Origin: Pseudomonas sp. BBP2017 | GTDB taxonomy: Bacteria; Pseudomonadota; Gammaproteobacteria; Pseudomonadales; Pseudomonadaceae | DNA: 60,214 nt | Assembly (NCBI RefSeq): GCF_003024385.1 | Contig: NZ_PVZN01000022.1 | Location: 1-60,214 of the forward strand | Reading direction: 5' to 3' | Shown: positions 8,143 through 17,176 of the stretch, piece by piece | Numbering within the stretch: position 1 is the stretch's first letter | Layout of the letters: each line of letters opens with the position of its first letter | The notes under the pieces: model-generated | Database searches by the model: none | Told to the model about the DNA's origin: nothing | What the model saw: only the letters and a program-made list of their open reading frames with translations | Made by a program: the position numbers and the translations under genes

Positions 8143-9294
8143 ATGCAATTCAAGCCAGCTGTTACCGCTCTGGTATCCGCCGTCGCCCTGGCAACTCTGC
8201 TCAGTGGCTGTAAAAAGGAAGAGGCTGCGCCTGCTGCGCAAGCGCCTCAGGTCGGCGTAGTTACCCTGCAAACCCAAGCCTATACCCTGACCTCCGACCT
8301 GCCGGGGCGCACTACCGCCTACCGCATTGCCGAGGTCCGCCCACAGGTCAACGGCATCATTCTCAAGCGTCTGTTCAAAGAAGGCACCGAGGTCAAGGAA
8401 GGTCAGCAGCTGTACCAGATCGATCCTTCGGTGTACGAAGCGACCCTGGCCAGCGCCCAGGCCAACCTGCAGTCGACCCGTTCGCTGTCCGAGCGCTACA
8501 AACAGCTGGTCGCCGAGCAAGCTGTCAGCCGTCAGGAATACGACGACGCGCAAGCCAAACGTTTGCAGGCTGAAGCTGCGCTGCGCAGCGCCCAGATCGA
8601 CCTGCGCTACACCAAGGTTCTGGCCCCACTGAGCGGCCGTATCGGTCGTTCTTCGGTTACCGAAGGCGCCCTGGTCAACAATGGCCAGGCCGACGCCATG
8701 GCAGTGATCCAGCAGCTCGACCCGATCTACGTCGACGTCACCCAGTCCTCGGCCGAGCTGCTCAAGCTGCGCCGCGAACTGGAAAGCGGCCAGCTGCAGA
8801 AGGTCGGCGACAATGCCGCCAAGGTCACCCTGACCCTGGAAGACGGCAGCACCTATCGCCAGGAAGGTCGCCTGGAGTTCTCCGAAGTCTCGGTTGACCC
8901 GACCACAGGCTCGGTAACCCTGCGCGCAGTGTTCCCGAACCCTGAGCACAACCTGCTGCCGGGCATGTTCGTCCACGCGCGGCTGAAGGCCGGGGTCAAC
9001 GCCCAGGCGATCCTCGCGCCACAGCAAGGGGTCACCCGCGACCTCAAGGGCCAGCCAACTGCACTGGTGGTCACCCCGGACAACAAGGTCGAGCTGCGTC
9101 AGCTCAAGGCCAGCCGTACCGTCGGCAGCGACTGGCTGATCGAAGAAGGCCTGAACGCCGGTGACCGCGTGATCACCGAGGGCTTGCAGTTCGTCAAGCC
9201 GGGTATCGAGGTCAAGGTCAGCGCAGCCACCAACGTCAAGCCTGCTCAGCCAACCCAGGCCAATGCAACGACTGCAGGGGCCAAAGGGGAGTAA
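8143..9294 (+). CDS. ttgA: RND efflux pump periplasmic adaptor TtgA/MexA
   Basis: A 383-residue membrane-fusion lipoprotein linking the inner-membrane pump to the outer-membrane channel. Seen: a signal peptide with lipobox LLSGC (Cys23), the split biotinyl-lipoyl domain, an alpha-helical hairpin (about residues 95-170, ANLQSTRSLSERYKQL onward) and beta-barrel and membrane-proximal domains. The start at 8143 follows GAGGA at good spacing; an in-frame TTG upstream would destroy the lipoprotein signal. Length matches P. putida TtgA. First gene of ttgABC, 3 bp from ttgB. Confidence 0.96.
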   Translation: MQFKPAVTALVSAVALATLLSGCKKEEAAPAAQAPQVGVVTLQTQAYTLTSDLPGRTTAYRIAEVRPQVNGIILKRLFKEGTEVKEGQQLYQIDPSVYEATLASAQANLQSTRSLSERYKQLVAEQAVSRQEYDDAQAKRLQAEAALRSAQIDLRYTKVLAPLSGRIGRSSVTEGALVNNGQADAMAVIQQLDPIYVDVTQSSAELLKLRRELESGQLQKVGDNAAKVTLTLEDGSTYRQEGRLEFSEVSVDPTTGSVTLRAVFPNPEHNLLPGMFVHARLKAGVNAQAILAPQQGVTRDLKGQPTALVVTPDNKVELRQLKASRTVGSDWLIEEGLNAGDRVITEGLQFVKPGIEVKVSAATNVKPAQPTQANATTAGAKGE

Positions 9295-9297
9295 ACC

Positions 9298-12200
9298 ATG
9301 TCGAGATTCTTTATCGATCGCCCGATCTTTGCCTGGGTGATCGCCTTGGTGATCATGTTGGTCGGCGCTTTGTCGATCCTCAAGTTGCCAATCAACCAGT
9401 ACCCGAGCATCGCACCGCCGGCCATCGCCATCGCCGTGACCTACCCGGGCGCCTCGGCGCAGACCGTGCAGGACACCGTGGTGCAGGTGATCGAGCAGCA
9501 GCTCAACGGTATCGACAACCTGCGTTATGTGTCCTCGGAAAGTAACTCCGACGGCACCATGACCATCACCGCGACCTTCGAGCAGGGGACCAACCCCGAT
9601 ACCGCGCAGGTCCAGGTGCAGAACAAGCTGAACCTGGCGACCCCGCTGCTGCCGCAAGAAGTGCAGCAGCAGGGTATCCGCGTGACCAAGGCAGTGAAGA
9701 ACTTCCTGCTGGTGATCGGCCTGGTGTCTGAAGACGGCAGCATGACCAAGGACGACCTGGCCAACTATATCGTCTCCAACATGCAGGACCCGATCTCGCG
9801 CACCGCGGGTGTCGGTGACTTCCAGGTCTTCGGTGCCCAGTACGCGATGCGCATCTGGCTCGACCCGGCCAAGCTGAACAAGTACCAGTTGACCCCGATC
9901 GACGTGCGTACCGCTGTGGCGGCGCAGAACGTGCAGATCTCCTCCGGTCAGCTCGGCGGCTTGCCGGCCCTGCCCGGCCAGCAGCTGAACGCCACCATCA
10001 TCGGCAAGACCCGCCTGCAGACTGCCGAGCAGTTCGAGAAGATCCTGCTCAAGGTCAACCGCGATGGCTCGCAGGTGCGCCTGAGCGATGTAGCCACCGT
10101 CGGCCTCGGCGGTGAGAACTACGCGGTCAGCGCCCAGTTCAACGGCAAGCCGGCCTCGGGCCTGGCGGTCAAGCTGGCAACCGGAGCCAACGCCCTGGAC
10201 ACTGCCAAGGCACTGCGCAAGACCATCACCGAGCTTGAGCCGTTCTTCCCGGAGGGCATGAAGGCAGTATTCCCGTATGACACCACGCCAGTGGTGACCG
10301 AATCGATCAGCGGGGTAATCCACACCCTGATCGAAGCGATCGTGCTGGTGTTCCTGGTGATGTACCTGTTCCTGCAGAACTTCCGCGCCACCATCATCAC
10401 CACCATGACCGTGCCGGTGGTACTGCTTGGCACCTTCGGCATCCTCGCCGCAGCGGGCTTCAGCATCAACACCCTGACCATGTTCGGCATGGTGCTGGCC
10501 ATCGGTCTATTGGTGGACGACGCCATCGTTGTGGTGGAAAACGTCGAGCGGGTGATGTCCGAAGAGGGCCTGTCCCCCAAGGAAGCCACCAAGAAGTCCA
10601 TGGGCCAGATCCAGGGCGCGCTGGTCGGTATCGCCATGGTGCTCTCGGCGGTACTGCTGCCAATGGCATTCTTCGGTGGTTCCACCGGGGTGATCTACAA
10701 GCAGTTCTCGATCACCATCGTTTCGGCCATGGCGCTGTCGGTACTGGTTGCCTTGATCTTCACCCCGGCGCTGTGCGCGACCATGCTCAAGCCGCTTGCC
10801 AAGGGTGAACATCACGTTGCCAAGCGCGGCTTCTTCGGCTGGTTCAACCGCAACTTCGACCGCAGCGTACAGAGCTACGAGCGTGGCGTGGGCAACATCC
10901 TGCGCAACAAGGCACCGTACCTGCTGGCCTACCTGTTGATCATGGTCGGCATGATCTGGCTGTTCATGCGCATCCCTACCGCCTTCCTCCCCGAGGAAGA
11001 CCAGGGCGTACTCTTCGCCCAGGTGCAGACCCCGGCCGGCTCCAGTGCCGAACGGACCCAGGTGGTGATCGACGAAATGCGCAGCTACCTGCTGGACAAG
11101 GAAGCCGATACCGTTGCCTCGGTGTTCACCGTCAACGGCTTCAACTTCGCCGGCCGCGGCCAGAGCTCGGGTATGGCTTTCATCATGCTCAAGCCGTGGG
11201 AAGAGCGTTCCGCCGAGAACAGCGTGTTCAACCTGGCGGCCCGCGCCCAGCAGCACTTCTTCACTTTCCGTGACGCGATGGTGTTTGCTTTTGCCCCGCC
11301 TGCGGTACTGGAACTGGGTAACGCCACCGGTTTCGACGTGTTCCTGCAAGACCGTGCCGGTGTCGGTCACGAAAAATTGATGCAAGCGCGGAACCAGTTC
11401 CTGGGTATGGCTGCGCAGAGCAAGATTCTTTCGGCGGTGCGCCCGAACGGCCTGAACGATGAACCGCAATACCAGCTGACCGTCGACGACGAGCGCGCCA
11501 GTGCCTTGGGCGTGACCATTGCCGACATCAACAGCACCTTGTCGATTGCCTTGGGTGCCAGCTACGTCAACGACTTCATCGACCGCGGTCGGGTCAAGAA
11601 GGTCTACATCCAGGGTGAGTCCGCTTCACGCATGAACCCGGAAGACCTGCAGAAGTGGTACGTGCGCAACAGTGTCGGCGAAATGGTGCCGTTCTCCTCC
11701 TTCGCCAAGGGCGAGTGGATCTACGGTGCGCCGAAGCTTTCGCGTTACAACGGTGTCGAGGCCATGGAAATTCTCGGTGCGCCAGCCCCTGGCTACAGTA
11801 CCGGTGAAGCCATGCTCGAAGTCGAGCGCATCGCCGCACAGCTGCCCAAGGGCATTGGCTACTCCTGGACCGGTCTGTCGTACGAGGAGCGCCTGTCGGG
11901 CTCCCAGGCGCCAGCGTTGTATGCCCTGTCGCTGCTGATGGTGTTCCTGTGTCTGGCGGCCCTGTATGAAAGCTGGTCGATCCCGATCGCGGTCATGCTC
12001 GTGGTGCCGTTGGGGATCATCGGTGCGCTGCTGGCCACCAGCCTGCGCGGTCTGTCCAACGATGTGTACTTCCAGGTGGGTCTGTTGACCACCATCGGTC
12101 TGGCGGCGAAGAACGCGATTCTGATCGTCGAGTTCGCCAAGGAACTGCATGAGCAGGGCCGCAGCCTGATCGATGCCTCCATCGAGGCGTGCCGCATGCG

Positions 12201-12453
12201 TCTGCGCCCGATCATCATGACCTCGCTGGCGTTCATTCTCGGCGTGGTACCACTGGCGATCTCCACCGGTGCGGGCTCGGGCAGCCAGCACGCCATTGGT
12301 ACCGGGGTAATCGGCGGGATGTTGACGGCCACCGTGCTGGCGATCTTCTGGGTACCGCTGTTCTTCGTTAGCGTGTCGTCGCTGTTCAGTAGCAAGAAAA
12401 CTGAAGAACCAGACGCCACCCCTGAAACTCCACGCTATGAGGCCGGGCAATGA
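9298..12453 (+). CDS. ttgB: RND efflux transporter TtgB/MexB
   Basis: A 1051-residue inner-membrane proton antiporter, the family's usual length. Seen: first membrane helix after SRFFIDRPIFAWVIA, two large periplasmic loops, twelve expected membrane segments, and the proton-relay residues Asp407-Asp408 (GLLVDDAIVVVENV) with Lys938 (GLAAKNAILIVEF). It exports antibiotics, solvents and biocides from the periplasm and inner-membrane leaflet. Its TGA overlaps the ttgC ATG (ATGA), giving coupled translation. Confidence 0.97.
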   Translation: MSRFFIDRPIFAWVIALVIMLVGALSILKLPINQYPSIAPPAIAIAVTYPGASAQTVQDTVVQVIEQQLNGIDNLRYVSSESNSDGTMTITATFEQGTNPDTAQVQVQNKLNLATPLLPQEVQQQGIRVTKAVKNFLLVIGLVSEDGSMTKDDLANYIVSNMQDPISRTAGVGDFQVFGAQYAMRIWLDPAKLNKYQLTPIDVRTAVAAQNVQISSGQLGGLPALPGQQLNATIIGKTRLQTAEQFEKILLKVNRDGSQVRLSDVATVGLGGENYAVSAQFNGKPASGLAVKLATGANALDTAKALRKTITELEPFFPEGMKAVFPYDTTPVVTESISGVIHTLIEAIVLVFLVMYLFLQNFRATIITTMTVPVVLLGTFGILAAAGFSINTLTMFGMVLAIGLLVDDAIVVVENVERVMSEEGLSPKEATKKSMGQIQGALVGIAMVLSAVLLPMAFFGGSTGVIYKQFSITIVSAMALSVLVALIFTPALCATMLKPLAKGEHHVAKRGFFGWFNRNFDRSVQSYERGVGNILRNKAPYLLAYLLIMVGMIWLFMRIPTAFLPEEDQGVLFAQVQTPAGSSAERTQVVIDEMRSYLLDKEADTVASVFTVNGFNFAGRGQSSGMAFIMLKPWEERSAENSVFNLAARAQQHFFTFRDAMVFAFAPPAVLELGNATGFDVFLQDRAGVGHEKLMQARNQFLGMAAQSKILSAVRPNGLNDEPQYQLTVDDERASALGVTIADINSTLSIALGASYVNDFIDRGRVKKVYIQGESASRMNPEDLQKWYVRNSVGEMVPFSSFAKGEWIYGAPKLSRYNGVEAMEILGAPAPGYSTGEAMLEVERIAAQLPKGIGYSWTGLSYEERLSGSQAPALYALSLLMVFLCLAALYESWSIPIAVMLVVPLGIIGALLATSLRGLSNDVYFQVGLLTTIGLAAKNAILIVEFAKELHEQGRSLIDASIEACRMRLRPIIMTSLAFILGVVPLAISTGAGSGSQHAIGTGVIGGMLTATVLAIFWVPLFFVSVSSLFSSKKTEEPDATPETPRYEAGQ

Positions 12454-13904
12454 GTAAGTCCCTGTTGTCCCTGGCGGTCACCGCTTTCATTCTTGGCGGC
12501 TGCTCGCTGATCCCTGACTACCAGACCCCGGACTCACCGGTGGCTGCACAGTGGCCACAAGGCCCTGCCTATTCGCCGACCGAGTCGGCGAATGTGGCCG
12601 CCGCCGAGCAAGGCTGGCGTCAGTTCTTCCAAGACCCGGCGCTGCAGCAACTGATCCAGACCGCGCTGGTCAACAACCGCGACCTCAAGGTCGCGGCCTT
12701 GAACATCGATGCCTACCGGGCGCAGTACCGCATCCAGCGGGCCGATCTGTTCCCGGCGGTCAGCGCCAATGGCAGTGGCAGCCGCCAACGCCTGCCGGGT
12801 AACCTGTCGCAGACCGGCGATGCCGAGATCAGTAGCCAGTACTCGGCAACCCTCGGGGTGAGCGCCTATGAACTCGACCTGTTCGGTCGCGTGCGCAGCC
12901 TCACCGAGCAGCAACTGGAAATCTACCTGTCCAGCGAAGAAGCCCGGCGCTCGACCCAGATCGCTCTGGTCGCCAGTGTGGCCAACGCCTACTTCACCTG
13001 GCAGGCCGACCAGGACCTGCTCAAGCTGACCGAAGACACCCTCAAGACCTACGAGCAGAGCTACGCATTGACCTTGCGCAGCAATGAAGTGGGGGTCGCC
13101 TCGGCCCTGGACCTGAGCCAGGCACGGACATCGGTAGAAGGTGCCCGGGTCAAGCTGGCCCAGTACCAGCGCCTGGTTGCCCAGGACCAGAACAGCCTGG
13201 CCGTACTGCTCGGCACTGGCGTGCCGGACAACCTGCCAGCGGCCAAAGACCTCGACAGCGACTTGCTGGCCGAGGTGCCTGCGGGCCTGCCGTCCGACGT
13301 GCTGCACCGCCGTCCGGACATCCAGGAAGCCGAACACCTGCTCAAGGCCGCCAACGCCAACATCGGCGCCGCTCGGGCAGCGTTCTTCCCGAGCATCAGC
13401 CTGACCGCCAACGCCGGTACCATCAGCCCGGACATGGGTGGATTGTTCAAGGGCGGTTCTGGCACCTGGCTGTTCCAGCCGCAGATCAACCTGCCGATAT
13501 TCAACGCCGGTGCCCTGCGTGCCAGCCTCGACTACTCGAAGATCCAGAAGGACATCAACGTCGCCAAGTACGAGAAAACCATCCAGACCGCCTTCCAGGA
13601 AGTCTCCGATGGCCTCGCCGCGCGCAAGACCTTCAACGAGCAGTTGCAAGCCCAGCGTGATCTGGTTTCTGCCAACCAGGACTACTACCGTCTGGCTGAG
13701 CGTCGCTACCGTATCGGTGTCGACAGCAACCTGACCTTCCTCGACGCCCAGCGTCAGTTGTTCAACAGCCAGCAGTCGTTGATCACTGACCGTCTGTCGC
13801 AGCTGGTCAGTGAAGTCAACCTGTACAAGGCCCTCGGTGGCGGCTGGTACGAGCAGAGCGCTCAGGCGCAGCAACAGGCTGCGGCACAATTGCCGAAAAG
13901 TTGA
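12450..13904 (+). CDS. ttgC: outer-membrane efflux channel lipoprotein TtgC/OprM
   Basis: A 484-residue OprM/TolC-family protein. Signal peptide with lipobox ILGGC (Cys18), then two repeated outer-membrane efflux domains (about residues 60-250 and 270-455), including the conserved LHRRPDIQEAEHLLKAANANIG segment that starts the second repeat. It forms the trimeric exit duct for TtgAB. Translationally coupled to ttgB by a 4-bp overlap; followed by a strong terminator that closes the operon. Confidence 0.96.
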   Translation: MSKSLLSLAVTAFILGGCSLIPDYQTPDSPVAAQWPQGPAYSPTESANVAAAEQGWRQFFQDPALQQLIQTALVNNRDLKVAALNIDAYRAQYRIQRADLFPAVSANGSGSRQRLPGNLSQTGDAEISSQYSATLGVSAYELDLFGRVRSLTEQQLEIYLSSEEARRSTQIALVASVANAYFTWQADQDLLKLTEDTLKTYEQSYALTLRSNEVGVASALDLSQARTSVEGARVKLAQYQRLVAQDQNSLAVLLGTGVPDNLPAAKDLDSDLLAEVPAGLPSDVLHRRPDIQEAEHLLKAANANIGAARAAFFPSISLTANAGTISPDMGGLFKGGSGTWLFQPQINLPIFNAGALRASLDYSKIQKDINVAKYEKTIQTAFQEVSDGLAARKTFNEQLQAQRDLVSANQDYYRLAERRYRIGVDSNLTFLDAQRQLFNSQQSLITDRLSQLVSEVNLYKALGGGWYEQSAQAQQQAAAQLPKS

Positions 13905-13920
13905 GTCTGATTCGCGGTTC

Positions 13921-13950
13921 AAAAGCCCACTCTTGCAGTGGGCTTTTTTA
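13921..13950 (+). terminator. rho-independent terminator of ttgABC
   Basis: The stem AGCCCACT (13924-13931) pairs with AGTGGGCT (13937-13944) around a 5-base loop and is followed by a run of T. It lies 17 bp after the ttgC stop. Confidence 0.92.
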
Positions 13951-14154
13951 TGCACGCGATATAAATTAACCATTCAGTTAACGTTCGATTATCGCCCAAT
14001 TCCGCCTGTAACGAATTGATTCAACCCTGCTCGCCACCGCACCATCCCTTCGCAGCTTTTCCAAAGCACACCCCCAAAGACTGTGGCCCGACCTGCGACC
14101 CAGATTCGTTGCAGCGGATGGCTTCGGCTTGAATAAAAACAAGAGACACATCAC

Positions 14155-15408
14155 ATGAGCACACCCGCACCCGCACGACACCTGCTTCCCGGCCTGCTGG
14201 CCATGACGTTCACCTTACCGACCCTGGCGGCCGAAAGCGGCTTTGCCGAAGATGCCAAGGTCAACCTAAACCTGCGCAACTTCTACATCAACCGCAACTT
14301 CGTCGACCCGGCCAACCCGCAAGGCAAGGCCGAGGAATGGACCCAGAGTTTCATCCTCGACGCCCGCTCCGGGTTTACTCAAGGTATCGTCGGCTTCGGT
14401 GTCGATGTGCTCGGTCTGTATTCGGTCAAGCTCGATGGCGGCAAGGGCACGACGGGTACCCACCTGTTGCCGGTGCATGACGATGGGCGCCCGGCCGACG
14501 ACTTTGGCCGCCTGGGTGTAGCGCTCAAGGCCAAAGTGTCGAACACCGAGCTGAAAGTCGGCGAATGGATGCCTGTGTTGCCGATTCTGCGTTCTGACGA
14601 TGGCCGCTCACTGCCGCAGACCTTCCGCGGCGGACAGATCACTTCTCAGGAAATCGCCGGCCTGAGCCTGTATGCCGGGCAGTTCCGCGCTAACAGCCCG
14701 CGCAATGACGCGAGCATGGAAGACATGTCGATGAACGGCAAAGCCGCCTTCACCTCCGACCGCTTCAACTTTGCCGGTGGCGAATACAGCTTCAATGACA
14801 AACGTACCCTGATCGGCCTGTGGAATGCCGAACTGAAGGACATCTACAACCAGCAGTACCTCAACCTGGTACACAGCCAGCCCTTGGGTGACTGGACCCT
14901 GGGCGCCAACCTCGGCTACTTCATCGGCAAGGAAGACGGCGCTGAGCGGGCCGGCGAGCTGGACAACCGCACGGCCTCGGCACTGCTCTCGGCCAGGTAT
15001 GGCAGCAGCACGTTCTATGTCGGTCTGCAGAAAGTCAGCGGTGACGATGGCTGGATGCGGGTTAATGGCACCAGCGGTGGCAGCCTGGCCAACGACAGCT
15101 ACAACTCCAGCTTCGACAACGCCAAAGAGCGCTCCTGGCAACTACGCCACGACTTCAATTTTGCTGGTGTCGGCATTCCTGGCCTGACCCTGATGAACCG
15201 TTATATCAGCGGTGACAACGTGCATACCGCGACGGTCAGCGACGGGAAAGAGTGGGCGCGGGAATCGGAACTGGCCTACGTGATCCAGTCTGGCAGTCTG
15301 AAGAACCTGTCGTTCAAATGGCGTAATTCGACCATGCGTCGCGACTACAGCACTAACGCGTTTGACGAGAACCGCCTGATCACCAGTTATCCGATCAGCT
15401 TGCTCTGA
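14155..15408 (+). CDS. OprD-family outer-membrane porin
   Basis: A 417-residue substrate-specific porin. Signal peptide at residues 1-25 (ending LPTLAA), then a beta-strand-rich barrel with family hallmarks: the early NLNLRNFYINRNF strand, EWTQSFILDARSGFTQG, and a final strand ending in ITSYPISLL. OprD proteins take up small carboxylates such as amino acids and aromatic acids. In the P. putida genome, a BenF-like porin occupies the equivalent place beside pca and ttg genes, so an aromatic-acid substrate is likely. No operon partner: ttgABC is terminated upstream and the next gene converges. Confidence 0.9.
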   Translation: MSTPAPARHLLPGLLAMTFTLPTLAAESGFAEDAKVNLNLRNFYINRNFVDPANPQGKAEEWTQSFILDARSGFTQGIVGFGVDVLGLYSVKLDGGKGTTGTHLLPVHDDGRPADDFGRLGVALKAKVSNTELKVGEWMPVLPILRSDDGRSLPQTFRGGQITSQEIAGLSLYAGQFRANSPRNDASMEDMSMNGKAAFTSDRFNFAGGEYSFNDKRTLIGLWNAELKDIYNQQYLNLVHSQPLGDWTLGANLGYFIGKEDGAERAGELDNRTASALLSARYGSSTFYVGLQKVSGDDGWMRVNGTSGGSLANDSYNSSFDNAKERSWQLRHDFNFAGVGIPGLTLMNRYISGDNVHTATVSDGKEWARESELAYVIQSGSLKNLSFKWRNSTMRRDYSTNAFDENRLITSYPISLL

Positions 15409-15412
15409 ACGA

Positions 15413-16108
15413 TCACGGGCAAGTCCTGGCCAGGGTTTGCAGACGGGCGAGGTCGAGAATCTCGATCTCGCCATAGCCCAGACGTAGCGCCCCTTCCTGT
15501 TGCAGCGACTTGAGGATCTGGTTGGTGGTCTGGCGCGACAGCGCCAGCATCAACGCCAACTGCTCCTGGGACAGTTGCAACACGCGTCGGCAGTTGTCCA
15601 TTTCGCCATAACCGTCGGCGATCTGCAGCAGTCGGTGGGCAACCCTGGGTGCCGCGGCTAACAGACTCTGGTGTTCCAGGGCGACGAATACCAAGCGTAA
15701 TTTCTGGCTCATCAGCAAGGCGAAGTCGCGCCAGTGCTCTGGTTGTTGCGCCAATAACGAAAGCAGCGCAGCTTGAGGTATCCAAAGCAGGCGCACGCTA
15801 CCTTCAGCCTGGGCATCATGGGTGCGTGGCTGGCCGTCGAACAGGCTGATTTCTCCGAACCACTGCGGCGCCTCCACCAGCGTCAGCAACGCCTCCTTGC
15901 CTTCACTACTGACCGCACCGACGCGCATGCTGCCTGCCAGTACCGCGTACAAGCCGCAGGGCGCATCACCGCGTTGAAACAGGTACTGCCCCGGCGCCAG
16001 CTCACGCAGCCGGGTCAATTGCACCAGACTATCCTGAAGGGACCGGGGCAGATGCTTGAACCAGTGGCCCTGAAGCAGGGTTTGGCGCCAGGTGGGGTCG
16101 ATACTCAT
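15413..16108 (-). CDS. CRP/FNR-family transcriptional regulator
   Basis: A 231-residue regulator with an N-terminal cyclic-nucleotide-binding-like beta-roll (about residues 20-135) and a C-terminal winged helix-turn-helix (about 170-220; LSQEQLALMLALSRQTTNQIL). The roll lacks the FNR cysteine cluster, and the phosphate-binding segment reads GEISLFDGQPRTHDA, so it is close to but not clearly a cAMP binder. It converges with the porin gene 5 bp away and is divergent from the DUF962 gene. The target genes and ligand are unknown. Confidence 0.88.
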   Translation of the reverse strand: MSIDPTWRQTLLQGHWFKHLPRSLQDSLVQLTRLRELAPGQYLFQRGDAPCGLYAVLAGSMRVGAVSSEGKEALLTLVEAPQWFGEISLFDGQPRTHDAQAEGSVRLLWIPQAALLSLLAQQPEHWRDFALLMSQKLRLVFVALEHQSLLAAAPRVAHRLLQIADGYGEMDNCRRVLQLSQEQLALMLALSRQTTNQILKSLQQEGALRLGYGEIEILDLARLQTLARTCP

Positions 16109-16198
16109 AACGCCTCGAAGGTCAACACTGTCAGCTAGCCGACAGACAGCCAGAATGGCTGCAGGGCATGCTCAAGCTACCCTACAGGAGCAACAATA

Positions 16199-16705
16199 AT
16201 GAAAAACCTGGTCGAGCACCTCAGCCAATACGCGGCCTACCACCGTGACCCGCGCAATATCGCCACTCACTTCGTTGGTATCCCGATGATCGTGGTCGCC
16301 GTGACCGTGCTGCTGTCACGCCCGGGGCTGGACCTGACGGGGCTATGGCTGTCGCCGGCCTTGCTGGCGGCACTGGCTACGGGCTGGTTCTACCTGCGTC
16401 TGGACCAGCAGTTTGGATTGATCATGGCCCTGTTACTCGGCCTGTGCCTGTGGGCCGGGCAAGTGCTGGCAGTCCAAAGCACGCTGGTGTGGTTGAGTGC
16501 GGGGCTGGGGCTGTTCGTGGTCGGCTGGGTAATCCAGTTTGTCGGGCACTACTATGAAGGGCGCAAGCCGGCCTTTGTCGATGATCTCAGCGGGTTGATC
16601 ATCGGGCCGTTGTTCGTGGTGGCGGAACTGGGGTTTCTGCTGGGTATGCGGCCGGAGCTGAAACTGGCCATCGAGCGTAATGCCGGGCCGTTGGCGATTC
16701 GTTGA
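16199..16705 (+). CDS. DUF962 membrane protein, Mpo1-like
   Basis: A 168-residue protein with four hydrophobic segments. It shows the family motifs HFVGIP (residues 26-31), FVGHYYEGRKPAF and LIIGPLFVVAE. The yeast relative Mpo1 is an iron-dependent dioxygenase that alpha-oxidises 2-hydroxy fatty acids through conserved His, which are seen here (His26 and the HYYEG His). Bacterial members are poorly studied, so a lipid-oxidation role is inferred by family. It is preceded by an ACAGGAG ribosome-binding site and followed by a REP pair; not obviously part of an operon. Confidence 0.85.
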   Translation: MKNLVEHLSQYAAYHRDPRNIATHFVGIPMIVVAVTVLLSRPGLDLTGLWLSPALLAALATGWFYLRLDQQFGLIMALLLGLCLWAGQVLAVQSTLVWLSAGLGLFVVGWVIQFVGHYYEGRKPAFVDDLSGLIIGPLFVVAELGFLLGMRPELKLAIERNAGPLAIR

Positions 16706-16712
16706 TCAGTCT

Positions 16713-16768
16713 ATCGCGGGGCAAGCCCGCTCCCACAGCCATCGGTGGGAGCGGGCTTGCCCCGCGAT
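16713..16768. repeat. inverted REP pair
   Basis: ATCGCGGGGCAAGCCCGCTC followed by its reverse complement with a short spacer; it folds into a long hairpin between two convergent genes. This is the widespread pseudomonad REP (extragenic palindrome). Confidence 0.93.
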
Positions 16769-16773
16769 TCAGC

Positions 16774-17166
16774 TCAACCTCGAGACTCAACCCCCAACTC
16801 GTCCCACACCGACTCGGCCAGGTGGAAGGTCGCATTGGCCGCCGGAATGCCGCAGTAGATCGCGCTCTGCATCAGCACTTCCTTGATCTCCTCACGGGTC
16901 ACGCCATTGCTGGCCGCAGCGCGCAGGTGCAACTTGAGTTCTTCGTTGCGGTTCATGCCAATCAACATGGCGATGGTGATCAGGCTGCGGGTATGCCGTG
17001 GCAAACCTGGACGCGTCCATATATCACCCCAGGCATGGCGGGTGATCATTTCCTGAAACTCGCTGTTGAACGCCGTCAGATTATTCAGGCTGCGGTCGAC
17101 GTGGGCGTCGCCGAGCACTGCGCGACGCACCTTCATGCCTTCTTCGTAACGCTGTTTTTCGTCCAC
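16774..17166 (-). CDS. pcaC: 4-carboxymuconolactone decarboxylase
   Basis: A 130-residue carboxymuconolactone decarboxylase, the family's usual length. It removes CO2 from gamma-carboxymuconolactone to give 3-oxoadipate enol-lactone. Seen: the AhpD-like helical core with TRSLITIAMLIGMNRNEELKLH and a conserved catalytic-region His in ELKLHLRAA. Last gene of pcaBDC, 10 bp after pcaD, with a REP pair immediately downstream. Confidence 0.96.
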   Translation of the reverse strand: MDEKQRYEEGMKVRRAVLGDAHVDRSLNNLTAFNSEFQEMITRHAWGDIWTRPGLPRHTRSLITIAMLIGMNRNEELKLHLRAAASNGVTREEIKEVLMQSAIYCGIPAANATFHLAESVWDELGVESRG

Positions 17167-17176
17167 GAACAGTTCC

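Noticed and set aside
8101..10323. Very long minus-strand frames opposite ttgA and ttgB, and similar ones opposite pykA, the fumarase gene and sbcB
   Set aside because: They mirror GC-rich coding strands; their products are Gly/Gln/His-rich without domains. They are shadows.
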